The notes under the pieces were generated by a model that had not been told where the DNA came from, did not search any database, and saw only the letters and a list, made by a program, of their open reading frames with translations. A DNA stretch of 7,755 nt from a bacterium (GTDB lineage: Bacteria; Sumerlaeota; Sumerlaeia; UBA8349). The position numbers were made by a program, and so were the translations under genes. Within the stretch, counting starts at the first letter, position 1. Every line of letters begins with the position of its first letter. Location of the stretch: assembly GCA_013203855.1 (NCBI GenBank), contig JABMPG010000284.1, forward strand, positions 1 to 7,755. The letters are read 5' to 3'. Below, in pieces: positions 1 to 6,364 of the stretch.

Positions 1-19
1 AACCATATGGTGTGTCTAG

Positions 20-38
20 AAAAAACGCCCCATCGCGC
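20..38 (-). terminator. Possible weak terminator after lipA
   Basis: About 40 bases past the lipA stop the minus strand has CGC (35-37), a six-base loop, GCG (26-28) and then TTTTTT (20-25). The U-run and position fit a terminator, but the stem is only three base pairs plus a possible G-U pair, so this is tentative. Confidence 0.25.
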
Positions 39-79
39 AATTATTTTCGAGAAATGCTCTACTCGCACGAATGTATCGA

Positions 80-958
80 TCAGTCTCGCTTTTTCTCGAA
101 CAGGTCTCCGGCGTGATAGGAACTTCGCACGAAGGGCCCGCTCGCCACATGCGTGAAACCCATCTCCAGGGCACGAGTCCGCCAGCCCTCGAATTCCTCG
201 GGCGTAGCATAGCGGTCCACGGGGAGTTGTCTCGTGCTCGGCTGAAGGTATTGACCCAGGGTCAGCATCGCACAGCTCGCCCCCCGCAGGTCGCGCAGAA
301 CCTGCTCGATCTCCTCGGAGGTCTCGCCCAGGCCCAGCATCAGACCCGACTTTCCGGGGATATCGCTCTCTTCGCTCACTCGCCGCAGCAGTTCCAGCGA
401 ACGCTCGTAGATCGCCTGGGGGCGCACACGCGGATAGAGACGGGGCACGGTCTCGACGTTGTGATTCAAAACGTCGGGACGCGCGTTGAGGACCACGCCA
501 AGAGCCTCCGGGTCCCCCTGGAAATCGGGGATCAGGACTTCGATCCGAGTCTTGGATTGCCGGGTTCGAATCGCGTGGATCGTGGCGGCAAAATGGGAGG
601 CGCCCCCATCGGGAAGATCATCCCGCGTGACCGAGGTCACGACGACGTAGCGCAGGCCCATCTCCTCGGTTGCTTTGGCGACGCGCTCGGGTTCCTCGGG
701 ATCGGGCAGCCCCTGAGGATCGTGTCCCACCGCGCAGAACCGGCAGCCACGCGTGCAACGGTCGCCCAGAATTAGAAATGTGGCCGTATGGCTCGAGAAG
801 CACTCCCACATGTTCGGGCATTGGGCTTCCTGGCAGACCGTGTGCAATCCGCCGCGCTCGATCAGCGAGCGCGTGGCCTCGTAGGCCGGACCCGATGGCA
901 GGCGGCGACGCAGCCACTTAGGCTTGCGGAGGGGCGGTGTATGCTCGGAGTGCGTCAT
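80..958 (-). CDS. lipA: Lipoyl synthase LipA (radical SAM)
   Basis: Lipoyl synthase inserts two sulfur atoms into protein-bound octanoyl groups, making the lipoyl cofactor of pyruvate and 2-oxoglutarate dehydrogenases and the glycine cleavage system. It is a cytoplasmic radical-SAM enzyme. The 292-residue product has both expected cluster motifs: C42-x4-C47-x5-C53 for the auxiliary [4Fe-4S] cluster and C68-x3-C72-x2-C75 for the radical-SAM cluster. The C-terminal RSSYHAG at about 278-284 supplies the conserved Arg-Ser-Ser, where the serine ligates the auxiliary cluster. Length is normal for the family and nothing essential is missing. I chose the ATG at 958 over the in-frame ATG at 997, because the latter would overlap the upstream gene by 38 bases and add an arginine-rich stretch absent from the family. 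The upstream gene's stop lies one base before this start, so translational coupling is likely. No lipB or lplA is visible here. Very confident. Confidence 0.97.
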   Translation of the reverse strand: MTHSEHTPPLRKPKWLRRRLPSGPAYEATRSLIERGGLHTVCQEAQCPNMWECFSSHTATFLILGDRCTRGCRFCAVGHDPQGLPDPEEPERVAKATEEMGLRYVVVTSVTRDDLPDGGASHFAATIHAIRTRQSKTRIEVLIPDFQGDPEALGVVLNARPDVLNHNVETVPRLYPRVRPQAIYERSLELLRRVSEESDIPGKSGLMLGLGETSEEIEQVLRDLRGASCAMLTLGQYLQPSTRQLPVDRYATPEEFEGWRTRALEMGFTHVASGPFVRSSYHAGDLFEKKRD

Positions 959-959
959 G

Positions 960-1493
960 CTACTCGGTTGGCGCCTCGTTTGTCTTCTGCGGCGCATTCT
1001 CTTTCGTTGGCTCTTTCTCCTCCATGCTCTTCAGCAACTCCTGTCCCCGTGCCTGTTTCTCCTTCTCGACCCGGAGCATTTCTCTCAGTACTTCTTTCTT
1101 GCGCGCGGCCTTCTGATCCGGTGTCAACTCGATCTTCAGAGTGTTCTCCTTCGTCCCCCACAGATTGCACTCGGCCCAGACACGGATCTGGTCGCCCGGT
1201 TTGACCTTTTCCTTAAGTGTGAACTCCGAGCGAAGTCCGTTCTTGTCGGTCTGTCCCTCGAACACTCCGGCCGCGATCATCTTCTCGTTAAGGTAGACCT
1301 CCACCTTCACGATGCGGTGCATCCAAAGCGCCAGACGTGGGACGGGATGGATCACGTTGACCTGAAGCGTGTTCGACGTCGGCTCATAGCCAATCAGAAT
1401 CCGTTTAGGGGGAGTGGCATGGCCCGGTGTGGCGGCATGGAACAACAGGACAACGGCTGCGAAAGTCAAACAAATGGGAAGCAGGCGTTTCAT
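960..1493 (-). CDS. Small exported protein with a superoxide-reductase/SoxZ-like beta domain
   Basis: The 177-residue product begins with a signal peptide (MKRLL, hydrophobic 6-21, likely cleavage after GHA at 24-26). Residues 30-123 form a predicted all-beta domain: an HP motif at 49-50, then HRIVKVEVYLNEK at 59-71, a KPGD turn at 98-101 and AECNLWG at 107-113. This layout resembles the Ig-like fold shared by superoxide reductase (desulfoferrodoxin C-terminal domain) and SoxZ. The superoxide-reductase CNxHG loop reads CNLWG here, so the histidine iron ligand is replaced by Trp112. HP and the next histidine are also ten residues apart rather than six, so reductase activity is doubtful. Residues 125-177 are rich in Lys and Glu and probably form a charged helix. 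The start at 1493 has a perfect AAGGAGG (1500-1506) six bases upstream; the longer in-frame start at 1529 would place non-signal residues before the signal peptide. lipA follows after one base. The gene is secure; its function is not known. Confidence 0.85.
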   Translation of the reverse strand: MKRLLPICLTFAAVVLLFHAATPGHATPPKRILIGYEPTSNTLQVNVIHPVPRLALWMHRIVKVEVYLNEKMIAAGVFEGQTDKNGLRSEFTLKEKVKPGDQIRVWAECNLWGTKENTLKIELTPDQKAARKKEVLREMLRVEKEKQARGQELLKSMEEKEPTKENAPQKTNEAPTE

Positions 1494-1499
1494 GGACGG

Positions 1500-1506
1500 C
1501 CTCCTT
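1500..1506 (-). promoter_or_regulatory. Shine-Dalgarno site fixing the start of the SOR/SoxZ-like gene
   Basis: The minus strand reads AAGGAGG, fully complementary to the 16S rRNA tail, six bases before the ATG at 1493. It decides in favour of this start over the in-frame one 36 bases upstream. Confidence 0.85.
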
Positions 1507-1512
1507 AATGTG

Positions 1513-1528
1513 TGGTTGTGCCCAACCA
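1513..1528 (-). other. Hairpin in the 5' leader of the SOR/SoxZ-like gene
   Basis: TGGTTG (1513-1518) and CAACCA (1523-1528) form a perfect six-base-pair stem with a four-base loop. It lies between the predicted transcription start and the Shine-Dalgarno site, seven bases from the latter. It could stabilise the mRNA end or tune translation; a regulatory role is inference. Confidence 0.4.
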
Positions 1529-1540
1529 TTTCAGTCTGAT

Positions 1541-1569
1541 CTTATACCACAGCCGGGCGGAAATCTCGA
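1541..1569 (-). promoter_or_regulatory. Probable sigma70-like promoter for the SOR/SoxZ-like gene and lipA
   Basis: On the minus strand a -35-like TCGAGA (1564-1569, four of six matches to TTGACA) is followed after 17 bases by a -10-like TATAAG (1541-1546, five of six matches to TATAAT). Transcription would start near 1534, leaving a leader of about 40 bases that carries a hairpin and a strong Shine-Dalgarno site. The 361-base gap upstream supports an independent promoter here. Confidence 0.5.
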
Positions 1570-1854
1570 GTTCTGAGTTCGAAATCCGAGCCCGAAAAGG
1601 CTCGGAGTGCACCCCGCGTGTTTGACGGAAGCCAGTTTCGAGTTTGGGTTTCAAGGCAGGAGTTCGGTGTTTGCATGTGGCGCTGAAAAGCGCGGAAGCG
1701 CACAGCCCCGGCAAGGTCGCCGGACCCCGAGGGGCACGAAGACCATGAAGATGCCCTATCGGATATCCTCAAGCATAGAGAACAACGGGTAGATAGAGCC
1801 GAGAATGATAGGGAGCGACCACAGCGCGATTTTCGAGGCAGAACTACGGTCTGG
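1570..1854. other. Non-coding spacer with a cluster of perfect hairpins
   Basis: This is the main part of the 361-base gap after the large secreted-protein gene. I see no gene in it: the short open frames have no ribosome binding site or recognisable product. It contains four short inverted repeats: CCGAGCC/GGCTCGG (1586-1592/1599-1605), GCGCT-GAAA-AGCGC (1680-1693), CCGGC/GCCGG (1708-1712/1719-1723) and CCCC/GGGG (1725-1728/1731-1734). It also has loosely repeated purine-rich text on the minus strand, such as CGAACTCAGAACTCGAGA near 1567-1584 and AAACTCGAAACTGG near 1633-1646. None of the hairpins is followed by a clean U-run, so a classical terminator is not demonstrated. The cluster may still end or stabilise the upstream transcript. 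Confidence 0.5.
1586..1605. repeat. Inverted repeat, seven-base-pair stem
   Basis: CCGAGCC and GGCTCGG flank a six-base loop (CGAAAA on the plus strand), a perfect GC-rich stem. On the minus strand it is followed by ATTTCG rather than a U-run, so it may be a weak or factor-assisted terminator for 1855-5289, or a simple spacer hairpin. It sits just upstream of the predicted -35 of the next unit. Confidence 0.45.
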
Positions 1855-4800
1855 CTATCGACCTACCGTTATCTCCATCTGCCGCCCCGGTTCGTTTTCC
1901 CATTTGGCGGTCTTGAGCCGGAACGGGATATCTTGATCTGTCGGCACGGGATAGACCAGGAACTCGTAAGGGAAACGGCTTCGGGTTTGCTTGCTCTTGG
2001 AGGGTTGCAGGACCTCAAGTTCCACGGCCACGTCCGCGATCGGCCCGCCGTCCACGAAGACGTAGAGGGCGTCCGATCCGAAAGGCCCGCGGATTCGGAA
2101 GGTATGGACGTTGCCCCAGGCGTCGCTGATCTTCTGGACGCTGTGCCCGTTTTGGAGGGGCGGCACTTGGGGGGAAACGGGGCGCTTTTCGGCTGCCATG
2201 GACAGTGTCACCATGCCCTGAGGGGGCAGGAGGACCGAAGGGGTCTTGTTGAGGTCGTGATATCCGGGAACAGCCTGCTGGTTTATGAAAACTTCGGTCA
2301 CGCCTGCGCCGGTCAGGCCGATCTTCTTGGAGTCCAATTTGAGTGAAACCGTGGTGAAGTCGGCGGCCTGGTTCATGAGCATGACAAAGAACCGATCTTC
2401 ACTTCGCGCAGCAAGCCAGTCGACCATCGGGCGAGATTTCTTGTCCAGATCGACCAACCCCCGCTCAAGCCACGGCGCGACGTTCGACGTCCCGAAAACC
2501 TCTCCACCCGCCATGCCATAAACCCGATGCACGAAATAGGCGTAGCTATGTTGGCGGGCATAGGGGAAGCGGACGCGGCCGCCGGAGCGGACCGAGGCCT
2601 GGGCGAAGAGGTAATCGACGGTGAGGCCGAGTTGGGGCGCGATGTGATGATAGTAGATCGTCGTCAGGTCCGGGCCTTCGTAGGGATAGCGCGGATTGAG
2701 GATCAGATCGGTGAGGAAGGCCAGGTAGTAGCCGGGATAGTTGGCGTAGCGGCCGATGATCCCGTTTCGGGCATACGTTCGCAGGATGGGCAGGCCGGTG
2801 TGGCCCGAGAGCCGAAGCAGGTCGGGCGACCACATGGACATGAGGGTGTGGCGCATGCCGCCCGATGCAGGCACATAGGTGCTCAGTGTCTCGATTCCCA
2901 GGCCGACGGGAGAAACCTGCCAGGCGGGGACCTCATGGGCGGAGGGATTCTGCTTGATCGGAAATCCGAGTCGGAAAACTTCATTTCCGCGATAGGTTCG
3001 TTTTTCCTGCACCATGGCAAGGGGACTCTGGATCTGTGGTGTCGTGTGGATCTCTACGGGCCGGGCCGGGGCGGGCGGCTGAGCCCGCAGCCCCGCCATG
3101 GTGTGAAAAGCGCCCTCGACTGCCGCTTCCCGATATCTGTCGTCGCCGGTTAGCTCGTACAGGTCTACCAGGTCCCACCAGTACGGATAGGCCACGACAT
3201 GGTAGTGCATCTCGGTTCCCAGGACTCTTTTGTGGGGCCCGAAGACCACCTTCTCGATATAGGCGTCGGCCTCCGCGCGGATCCGGTCGAGAAGGGCGGG
3301 GTCGGGATGGTAGCGATATTGTGCGAGCCACTCGGACCAGAGCGGCGTGCGGGAGTACCAGGTGGTGTGGGAGACGTCGCCGCCGGGCAGGATGAATTCG
3401 TCCAGCCAGGGGTTTTTCTCGGCGAGGAGGGCATGGACCCCCTGCCAATAGGCCGTGGTGTAGAAGCCCGTGGGGATGGTGACGTTCTGATCGCGTTCGG
3501 CCTGGCTCGCGGGGCGTTTGAGCGTAGCGCTACGCCGGGTAAGCGTGAAGGCAAGGGTGGGCAGGGCGCGATCGCGAAAGAAGGACTCATCCCGGGACAG
3601 CACGGCCGCCTCGATAATCGCCAGGGGAGAGGCCTGCGTCACCGTGTCGGGGAGTTCGATCTGCCTGAAGCCCTTGAACTCGGGATCCCAGCCGGCGGCC
3701 TTCTCGTCCCGGATCAGGTCGAGCATGTTCAGCGCGGCATCGGTCAGGGAGACGTCGATGGGCTGACGATAGTCCTTCACGCCGAGAATCTCGTCCGACA
3801 CGTAGGTCAGCGCCTCTTTCCAGTCCCCGGCGCAGGCCGCAAGGTTCCAGGAAACGGAACGCTTCTCTCCCGCCTTCCAGTTCGATCCGGTCATGCCGAG
3901 AACCGGGGAGAAGACGGCGGGCTGAGCCTCTCCTAGCGGGTTGATGAGGGAGAAGCCATAGGGGGCATTCGCCAGTTCGGGCCACGCGAAGGGGAGTCGC
4001 GCGGGGTCGGCCGTCAAGGCCCAGGACGGGCCGGCCTGCTTCTGCACAAGGGCCATGGGGTGGGTGGCAATGGAACTGAAGACCATCTCGGGCCGGTAGG
4101 AAAGGCGCTGGTACTGGAACACGGGAGGGAGCTGAACGAAGGCGACCTGGTCGGAGGCCAGGCTTTCAAAGCCGAGAAAGCCAAGGGAGTAATAGCCGTC
4201 GCGCGCGGCAACCGTCTCGACTTCGCACCGAGCATGCAGGGCGCCGGCAGACAGTGTCCAGATGGCGGTGGCGGTCTGATCGCTGGATGCGTGCAGTATC
4301 CGAACGCCGTCCCCGATCTTCTCGATCCGGACCGCAGGAAGGAGCGTGACATCGCCTGCACCGAAGGGACTGTGCTTTTCGGCTTGGACTTCATAGGCGA
4401 TCCCGTTGAGTTCGAAGCGGCTCATTCTCCCGGCTTGTTCCCATTCGGGATGGAGGCCGGGCTTCAGCGGGTTTCCGGTCGAGTGAAGAAGAAAAAGACT
4501 GCTCTGGAGCGCTGAAACTGAAACCGTCTGCCATCCCTTTTCCGTGTTCAGGGCAGTCCGGTATCGGAAGGCGGGTGCTCCGTTCGACGTTCCCTGCTCG
4601 AAGATGAACTGGACGCGATCGTTGCGCAGGCGGGCCACTTCGCGGATGTCTTTGATCTCCTCGTTCGCTTCTCCGCTCCATGGGGAGTCGGAAGTCACTA
4701 TCCAGACGGGTTGTTCGCGCGCGTCCTGCATGTCGGCGGAAGAAATCTTCCCCGGATTGGCATCGCCATTCGAGAGGAACAAGGCATCGCAACGGGCGTA

Positions 4801-5289
4801 GAAGTGGGTCGTGTCGTGAAGGGCCAGGGCGTGTCGTCCGGCGGAGAGTTCGATGGCTCCGGCTTTCTCCCACGCCCATCCATCCCCGGCGTGAGCGCCG
4901 AGTTCCTTGGGGAGGCCCTGTTTGTCGATCATCACCTGAAAGAGACGCGTTCCAGTGCTCTGAGAAAAGTCGCGGCTGCGAGCCCAGACCTGCCAGGTTC
5001 CGTCCTGGGGGATATCGATCACGGTAACGGCGTCGGCCACGGATTCGGTGGGAGATTTCCCATCCGGCAGGTTCATGACTACGCCGAGATGTTTACCCCG
5101 CAGGGAAAACGAATCGGTCTGGGGTCCCCATCCGCCCTCGAACTGGAATTCTTCGGCCTCGATCAGGATGTTGACGGGCTGCTCAAGGATGGCGCTGGTC
5201 TGAGCGGGGACCGATCTCCCGGACAGGGCGATTGAGACGACCCAGAGGATGCCGGCAATCTGGGTTCCGAAGAGGAGAGAGACTTTCAT
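1855..5289 (-). CDS. Large exported multidomain protein, probable carbohydrate-active enzyme of unrecognised family
   Basis: The 1144-residue product starts with a signal peptide (hydrophobic 11-22, likely cleavage after SVPA at 26-29), so it is exported. Residues 38-175 look like a ligand-binding beta-sandwich: IEAEEF near 43-48, IPQDGTWQVWARSRD at 93-107, and a closing YARCDALFLSNG at 164-175. This pattern is common at the N-terminus of secreted polysaccharide-acting proteins. Residues 195-505 are mostly beta, with no motif I can name. Residues 510-910 are helix-rich and aromatic, with TEMHYHVVAYPYWWDLVDLYELTGDDRYREA over 692-722, as in alpha/alpha-toroid glycosidases and lyases. Residues 960-1035 and 1045-1144 return to beta strands. 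The order beta, helical toroid, beta recalls several glycosidase and lyase families, but I cannot assign one or point to catalytic residues. The start at 5289 has GGGAG (5300-5304) ten bases upstream. It follows the dehydrogenase gene by 40 bases and is probably co-transcribed. The gene is certain; the enzymatic role is inferred. Confidence 0.93.
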   Translation of the reverse strand: MKVSLLFGTQIAGILWVVSIALSGRSVPAQTSAILEQPVNILIEAEEFQFEGGWGPQTDSFSLRGKHLGVVMNLPDGKSPTESVADAVTVIDIPQDGTWQVWARSRDFSQSTGTRLFQVMIDKQGLPKELGAHAGDGWAWEKAGAIELSAGRHALALHDTTHFYARCDALFLSNGDANPGKISSADMQDAREQPVWIVTSDSPWSGEANEEIKDIREVARLRNDRVQFIFEQGTSNGAPAFRYRTALNTEKGWQTVSVSALQSSLFLLHSTGNPLKPGLHPEWEQAGRMSRFELNGIAYEVQAEKHSPFGAGDVTLLPAVRIEKIGDGVRILHASSDQTATAIWTLSAGALHARCEVETVAARDGYYSLGFLGFESLASDQVAFVQLPPVFQYQRLSYRPEMVFSSIATHPMALVQKQAGPSWALTADPARLPFAWPELANAPYGFSLINPLGEAQPAVFSPVLGMTGSNWKAGEKRSVSWNLAACAGDWKEALTYVSDEILGVKDYRQPIDVSLTDAALNMLDLIRDEKAAGWDPEFKGFRQIELPDTVTQASPLAIIEAAVLSRDESFFRDRALPTLAFTLTRRSATLKRPASQAERDQNVTIPTGFYTTAYWQGVHALLAEKNPWLDEFILPGGDVSHTTWYSRTPLWSEWLAQYRYHPDPALLDRIRAEADAYIEKVVFGPHKRVLGTEMHYHVVAYPYWWDLVDLYELTGDDRYREAAVEGAFHTMAGLRAQPPAPARPVEIHTTPQIQSPLAMVQEKRTYRGNEVFRLGFPIKQNPSAHEVPAWQVSPVGLGIETLSTYVPASGGMRHTLMSMWSPDLLRLSGHTGLPILRTYARNGIIGRYANYPGYYLAFLTDLILNPRYPYEGPDLTTIYYHHIAPQLGLTVDYLFAQASVRSGGRVRFPYARQHSYAYFVHRVYGMAGGEVFGTSNVAPWLERGLVDLDKKSRPMVDWLAARSEDRFFVMLMNQAADFTTVSLKLDSKKIGLTGAGVTEVFINQQAVPGYHDLNKTPSVLLPPQGMVTLSMAAEKRPVSPQVPPLQNGHSVQKISDAWGNVHTFRIRGPFGSDALYVFVDGGPIADVAVELEVLQPSKSKQTRSRFPYEFLVYPVPTDQDIPFRLKTAKWENEPGRQMEITVGR

Positions 5290-5329
5290 GACATACGAAC
5301 TCCCGCGGCACCGGGACCGGCGCCGCCGT

Positions 5330-6307
5330 CTAAGGATTCACCACGTTCTGAGGACGTCCATCCAGAAAAGCACGCACGTTTTCCACCACCGTCCTCATCA
5401 GTCGCTCCCGGGCCGCGCTCGTCGCCCAGGCGATATGAGGCGTGATGAGACAGTTCGGCGCGGAGAGGAGGGGGTTATCCGGCGCGGGAGGCTCCTGGGA
5501 CAACACATCGAGTCCCGCCCCGGCCAGCCGCCCCTCAAGAAGAGCCGTCGCGAGGGCCGCTTCATCCACGACAGGGCCCCGGCTGGTATTGATCAGAATG
5601 GCTCCGGGTTTCATCGAGGCTAGGCTTTCGGCATTGATCAAATGTTTCGTTTCCGGCGTGAAAGGACAGTGGAGGGTCAGGACGTCGCTTTGGCGGAAAA
5701 GTGTTTCCGGATCGACGAGTTCGACACCTTCGGGGGCATCCTCGGGATGATGGCTCACGGCGATGACCTTCATCCCGAAAGCCAGAGCCCGCTGGGCCAC
5801 CGCCTGACCGATGCGGCCCAGGCTGTAGATGCCCATCGTGAGGCCTTCGATCTCGATCAGGGGGAAATCCCAGTAACAGAAATCCTTCGAGCGGGACCAT
5901 TTGCCCTGGCGGACCGTGTCGGCGTGATGGCCGGCGCGCTGGGTGAGTTCGAACAGGAGGGCGAAGACCATTTGTGCGACAGAGCTGGTCGAATAGGCGG
6001 GAACGTTGGTGACGACGATGGCCCGCTCGCGGGCGGCGTCGATATCGACCACATTGTAGCCGGTGGCCATCACGCCGATGTAGCGGAGGCGCGACAGACG
6101 TTCGAGAACCGGGCGATCAAAGATAACCTTGTTGGTGAGGGCGATCTGGGCGTTCATGGCCCGTTCCACGGTCTGGCTTTCGGGCGTGCGCTCGAAAAGA
6201 TCGAGGAGCCCCAGTTCGGCCAAGGCGTCCCATTTGAGGTCGCCGGGGTTGAGCGTGTGGCCGTCCAGCACACAGATTCGACAGGTCGTGATCGGCGTTT
6301 TCAACAT
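5330..6307 (-). CDS. D-2-hydroxyacid dehydrogenase (glycerate dehydrogenase / hydroxypyruvate reductase type)
   Basis: This cytoplasmic NAD(P)-dependent enzyme interconverts a 2-keto acid and a D-2-hydroxy acid; hydroxypyruvate/glycerate is the likeliest pair. The 325-residue product has the whole family layout: an N-terminal half of the catalytic domain, GYNVVDIDAARERAIVVTN at about 83-101, SVAQMVFALLFE (109-120), and the KDFCYWDFPLIEIEG segment (141-155) typical of glycerate dehydrogenases. The nucleotide site SLGRIG (162-167) follows. The catalytic triad is Arg243 (NTSRGPVVDE), Glu272 (SQEPP) and His291 (ITPHIAW). The first glycine of the usual GxGxxG is Ser162, and no clear acidic residue ends the next strand, so NAD versus NADP preference is open. 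Three starts are in frame: TTG 6343, ATG 6316 and ATG 6307. I chose 6307 because a promoter overlaps the other two. The gene lies 57 bases after sppA and 40 bases before the large secreted protein. Family secure, exact substrate not. Confidence 0.93.
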   Translation of the reverse strand: MLKTPITTCRICVLDGHTLNPGDLKWDALAELGLLDLFERTPESQTVERAMNAQIALTNKVIFDRPVLERLSRLRYIGVMATGYNVVDIDAARERAIVVTNVPAYSTSSVAQMVFALLFELTQRAGHHADTVRQGKWSRSKDFCYWDFPLIEIEGLTMGIYSLGRIGQAVAQRALAFGMKVIAVSHHPEDAPEGVELVDPETLFRQSDVLTLHCPFTPETKHLINAESLASMKPGAILINTSRGPVVDEAALATALLEGRLAGAGLDVLSQEPPAPDNPLLSAPNCLITPHIAWATSAARERLMRTVVENVRAFLDGRPQNVVNP

Positions 6308-6314
6308 GCCAACC

Positions 6315-6343
6315 ATTAGAATGGAGGCCAAGGGGCTTGTCAA
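6315..6343 (-). promoter_or_regulatory. Sigma70-like promoter placed for leaderless transcription of the dehydrogenase
   Basis: The minus strand carries a perfect -35 TTGACA (6338-6343), a 17-base spacer and a -10 TCTAAT (6315-6320, five of six matches). Seven bases after the -10 is the A of the ATG at 6307, so the message would begin at or very near the start codon. This fits the absence of any Shine-Dalgarno sequence before either ATG. The promoter lies in the 57-base gap after sppA. Confidence 0.6.
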
Positions 6344-6364
6344 GACAATGCGAGACCACTTAGC

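Noticed and set aside
71..775. 234-residue plus-strand open frame opposite lipA
   Set aside because: It is antisense to a clear lipoyl synthase, lacks a ribosome binding site and has no recognisable motif; GC-rich codon bias of lipA explains the open frame.
956..997. Longer lipA start at 997
   Set aside because: It adds an arginine-rich segment not typical of the family and overlaps the upstream gene by 38 bases; the ATG at 958 fits the stop-start arrangement.
1505..1792. Short open frames in the spacer on both strands (up to 76 residues)
   Set aside because: No ribosome binding site, no conserved-looking product, and they run through hairpins and repeat-like text.
2527..3936. Long plus-strand open frames (2527-3153 and 3199-3936) opposite the large secreted-protein gene
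   Set aside because: They mirror the codon bias of the minus-strand gene, read as low-complexity Gly/Arg/Asp sequence and show no signal of translation.
5642..6319. 225-residue plus-strand open frame opposite the dehydrogenase
   Set aside because: The minus-strand product has full family motifs and catalytic residues; the antisense frame has none.
6308..6343. Upstream TTG (6343) and ATG (6316) starts for the dehydrogenase
   Set aside because: Both lie within the predicted promoter, neither has a Shine-Dalgarno sequence, and family similarity begins after the ATG at 6307.
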